Below are positions 49,028 through 51,200 of a stretch of DNA of 51,200 bases, piece after piece (position 1 is the stretch's first letter; each line of letters begins with the position of its first letter). The notes beneath the pieces are model-generated. The model had not been told where the DNA came from, searched no databases, and saw only the letters and a list, made by a program, of their open reading frames with translations. The stretch is from Gemmatimonadaceae bacterium (GTDB lineage Bacteria; Gemmatimonadota; Gemmatimonadetes; Gemmatimonadales; Gemmatimonadaceae): positions 1-51,200 of the forward strand of contig JAICLZ010000026.1 of the NCBI GenBank assembly GCA_025929535.1, in the 5' to 3' direction. The translations under genes and the position numbers were made by a program.

Positions 49028-49974
49028 GCTCGCACGGCATCGCCGCACGCCCGGCGGAGACGCGGCTGTCGGAGCGGGCTGTCGAGTTTCTGCGAGCGGG
49101 TCCGTCGGATGCGAAGGCGCTGATCGAGCACGTGTGCCAGATGCCTGGCGCGCCGGCGATCGTGGCCGAACAGATGGCGCTCGCGCTCTTTGCCGCGCGC
49201 CCCGAGTTCGTGCGGGCGCAGGATGGCCGGTGGTCGCTCGCGGCCGGGCCGCAGGCGCAGGCGCTGCGCCCGACGGTGAGCACGATGGCGGTGACAGAGG
49301 AGCGCTCGATCTACGACGCGTCACTGCAGAGGGACGAGCTGGCGATGCTCTCGTACGCCGTGGTCGACGTCGAGACGACGGGAACGAGCCCATGGCGCGG
49401 CGACCGCATCACCGAGATCGCCGCGATCGTCGTGCGCGATGGCGTGGTGGCGGAGCGCTTCGAGACGCTCGTGAATCCCGAGCGCCCGATCCCGCCCATG
49501 ATCACCAATCTCACCCAGATCAACTGGGAGATGGTGAAGGATGCGCCGCGCTTCCGCGACATCTGCGACGAGCTCGTGCGCGTGCTGTCGGGTCACGTGT
49601 TCGTGGCGCACAACGTGGACTTCGATTGGCGCTTCGTGTCGTCCGAAGTGCAGCGAGCGAGCGGCCAGCGCCTCTCCGGACGCCGGCTCTGCACCGTTCG
49701 CCTCGCGCGCCGCGTGCTGCCGCAGCTGCGGAGCCGGCGGCTGGACAGCGTCGCGAACTATTACGGCGTCGAGATTCTCGCGCGGCATCGCGCGGCCGGC
49801 GACGCAGTCGCGACGGCGCACGTGCTGCTGCGAATGCTCGACGACGCGCGCAGCCGCGATTGCCGCTGCTGGGACGATCTGCAGCGTTTCATGGGCGAGA
49901 GTACGGCGAGGGGTCCGCGTTCGCGCAGGCCGTCGGCGATGCCGCGCCCCATCGACAAGGACACCACGGCGTGA
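49018..49974 (+). CDS. DEDDh 3'-5' exonuclease (DnaQ/PolC epsilon-like)
   Basis: This 318-residue protein has an N-terminal helical region (about 20-85) and a DnaQ-like exonuclease domain with VVDVETTGTSP (Asp/Glu), AHNVDFDWRF (second Asp) and HRAAGDA (His, Asp), the DEDDh set. It resembles DNA polymerase III epsilon or the exonuclease portion of DinG/UvrC-like proteins. The GTG at 49018 has GAGG about five bases upstream; the ATG at 48985 is another option. It overlaps arcA by 10 bases. Confidence 0.88.
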   Translation: MGLSSHGIAARPAETRLSERAVEFLRAGPSDAKALIEHVCQMPGAPAIVAEQMALALFAARPEFVRAQDGRWSLAAGPQAQALRPTVSTMAVTEERSIYDASLQRDELAMLSYAVVDVETTGTSPWRGDRITEIAAIVVRDGVVAERFETLVNPERPIPPMITNLTQINWEMVKDAPRFRDICDELVRVLSGHVFVAHNVDFDWRFVSSEVQRASGQRLSGRRLCTVRLARRVLPQLRSRRLDSVANYYGVEILARHRAAGDAVATAHVLLRMLDDARSRDCRCWDDLQRFMGESTARGPRSRRPSAMPRPIDKDTTA

Positions 49975-50846
49975 GTGCACCGCAGCCGCTGGTCGAGTCG
50001 CGTACCGTCGGCGGATTTCGCATCCATGCGCTGCAGGCCGGTGGCCAGAAGCTCGACGGCGGCGCGATGTTCGGCGTCGTGCCCAAGCCACTCTGGGAGC
50101 GCCGCATTCCTGCCGACGAGCGCAACCGCATCCCGCTCGGCATGCGCTGCATCCTGGTCGAGCACGACGACGGGCTCGTGCTCATCGACTGCGGAGCGGG
50201 GAACAAGGAGAACGCCAAGTTTCTGGACATCTACGGCATCGAGAATGCCGGCGCGAACGGGCGAACGGCGCTCGAGGATGCGCTCGCCAAGCTCGGCCAC
50301 ACGCCCAATGACATCAGCATCCTGATCGACTCGCATTTGCACTTCGACCACGGCGGCGGCAACAGCTATCGTGATGAGGCGGGCGTGGTGCGGCCGACAT
50401 TCCCGAATGCCCGCTATGTGGTACAGCGGGGAGAGCTCGACTACGCGTCGCACACCAACGAGCGCACGGCTGCGAGCTATCTGCCCCACAACTTCGCGCC
50501 GGTTGCGGAAGCGGGGCTGTTCGATCTCGTCGAGGGCGAGCGAGAGATCGTGCCAGGGATCTCGGTGCTGCCGACGCCGGGTCACGTCCCGTTCCATCAG
50601 GGGATCCTTTTGGAGTCGAAGGGGGAGCGCGCCTTCTTTCTCGGCGATCTGGTGCCCACGCATGCGCACCTTCCACTGCCCTGGATCATGGGCTACGACG
50701 TGGAGCCGCTGGTGACGCTCGAGACGAAGCGACGCACGCTCGCGCGGGCGTTGAAGGAAGAGTGGCTATTGATCTTCGAGCACGACGCCACACACGCGTG
50801 GGGACGGCTGCAGCACGACGGAAAGACGTACGCGTTGGCGGTGTAG
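49971..50846 (+). CDS. MBL-fold metallo-hydrolase
   Basis: This 291-residue metallo-beta-lactamase-fold hydrolase has IDCGAGNKEN, the zinc motif SHLHFDHGGG, TPGHVPFH and DLVPTHAH. It resembles quorum-quenching lactonases of the AHL-lactonase group and other uncharacterised MBL hydrolases; substrate specificity cannot be judged. The GTG start overlaps the preceding TGA. It is the last gene before a gene-free stretch to the window end. Confidence 0.9.
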   Translation: MSAPQPLVESRTVGGFRIHALQAGGQKLDGGAMFGVVPKPLWERRIPADERNRIPLGMRCILVEHDDGLVLIDCGAGNKENAKFLDIYGIENAGANGRTALEDALAKLGHTPNDISILIDSHLHFDHGGGNSYRDEAGVVRPTFPNARYVVQRGELDYASHTNERTAASYLPHNFAPVAEAGLFDLVEGEREIVPGISVLPTPGHVPFHQGILLESKGERAFFLGDLVPTHAHLPLPWIMGYDVEPLVTLETKRRTLARALKEEWLLIFEHDATHAWGRLQHDGKTYALAV

Positions 50847-50974
50847 GGATGCCACACTGCAACTGCCAACTGCGCTGGGCACGAATCAAACCAATCAACT
50901 ACAATCGAATCGGTACAATCCGGGCGAGATCGCACCGGAATAGAGCAACTGTTCCTTGGTTGGCGACGGCAGGG

Positions 50975-51200
50975 ATGGAGAGCGGAGTCCCTGCAGTTGC
51001 TTCAGCTGCCAGCCAAAGAATTACCGCTCTCCATGCGCACAGTTCCACCCATGCGCACCGATGCGATCCGTTTTCTCATCCGTTCGATTCGTTCAATCCG
51101 TATTTGCAGAATTGTTGATGCCTGCATCGTGCGCGCCTGCCCGAAACGGCCTCCGCCACTCGGGCTGGCTCCAATAGATTGGAAATACGGATGAGAGACG
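50975..51200 (-). repeat. Structured dispersed repeat element, copy B (runs to window edge)
   Basis: This is a second copy of the element at 25077-25310, here reversed and lying in a 354-base gene-free end of the window. Matching blocks are 51159-51172, 51064-51087, 51028-51039 and 50999-51020. Helices: outer 51075-51083/51187-51195; P1 51139-51144/51160-51165; P2 51105-51109/51122-51126; P3 51034-51039/51052-51057; P4 50975-50985/51024-51034 (11 bp, longer than in copy A). It could continue beyond 51200. Bases 50847-50974 hold no gene I can support. Confidence 0.8.

Noticed and set aside
50997..51194. Plus-strand 65-codon frame inside repeat copy B
   Set aside because: It coincides with the structured repeat; its apparent protein is an artefact of the ATCCGTTC-like iterations.

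Overview
The window is a gene-dense, high-GC bacterial chromosome segment with about 52 protein genes, two tRNA genes and short intergenic gaps, many of them 4-base ATGA/GTGA overlaps. Heptose and UDP-sugar genes, a mlaEFD lipid-transport operon and lipoproteins point to an outer membrane. The order hrcA-dnaJ-prmA-rsmE-HIT-yqeY-mutS2-dnaG, the RsbW/SpoIIE partner-switching genes and the general protein style suggest a member of the Gemmatimonadota. That placement is an inference from family resemblance; no database was searched.

Layout. 1-4326: the 3' end of alaS, a small unknown gene, a geranylgeranylglyceryl-phosphate synthase-like gene, a PHP-type tyrosine phosphatase, gmhA and an SDR oxidoreductase, all overlapping in one operon. 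4348-10575: an unknown minus-strand gene divergent from cca, an unknown protein, a ZIP metal transporter, rarA, a LEA14-like lipoprotein and hflX. 10572-12380 (minus): a GltD-like flavoprotein fused to a two-cluster ferredoxin. 12496-15643: wbpA, wbpB and wbpD homologues for a diacetamido-uronic acid nucleotide sugar; the aminotransferase WbpE is absent here. 15720-21095: tRNA-Val(CAC), an OFA-family MFS transporter with its tiny small-subunit partner, two uncharacterised membrane proteins (one with duplicated HLHP motifs), a lipoprotein, a terminator and a CAU-anticodon tRNA. 21143-24974: heptose-7-phosphate kinase (minus), then mlaE-mlaF-mlaD.

24975-25370 has no gene. It holds one copy of a dispersed, highly structured repeat; a second copy, in opposite orientation, ends the window (50975-51200). 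The copies share exact blocks of 12-24 bases and five helices. Several stems differ in sequence between copies but still pair, which is the signature of a structured RNA. I regard this as the most interesting unexplained feature.

25371-31203: an EamA transporter, a type II asparaginase, a CMD-family protein, obg, dprA and hemW. 31217-43675: hrcA, dnaJ, prmA, rsmE, HIT, yqeY, mutS2, dnaG, a zinc-ribbon coiled-coil protein, recJ, rsmD and coaD, a long run of protein-quality, translation and DNA-maintenance genes. 43850-46249: a STAS antagonist, an RsbW-like kinase and a GAF-SpoIIE phosphatase, a complete partner-switching set. 46261-50846: rsmA, rex (minus) with a perfect Rex operator over its own start and facing arginine deiminase, a DEDDh exonuclease and an MBL-fold hydrolase.

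Several genes lack an ordinary start codon where homology begins (hflX, dprA, asparaginase), so some starts given here are provisional.
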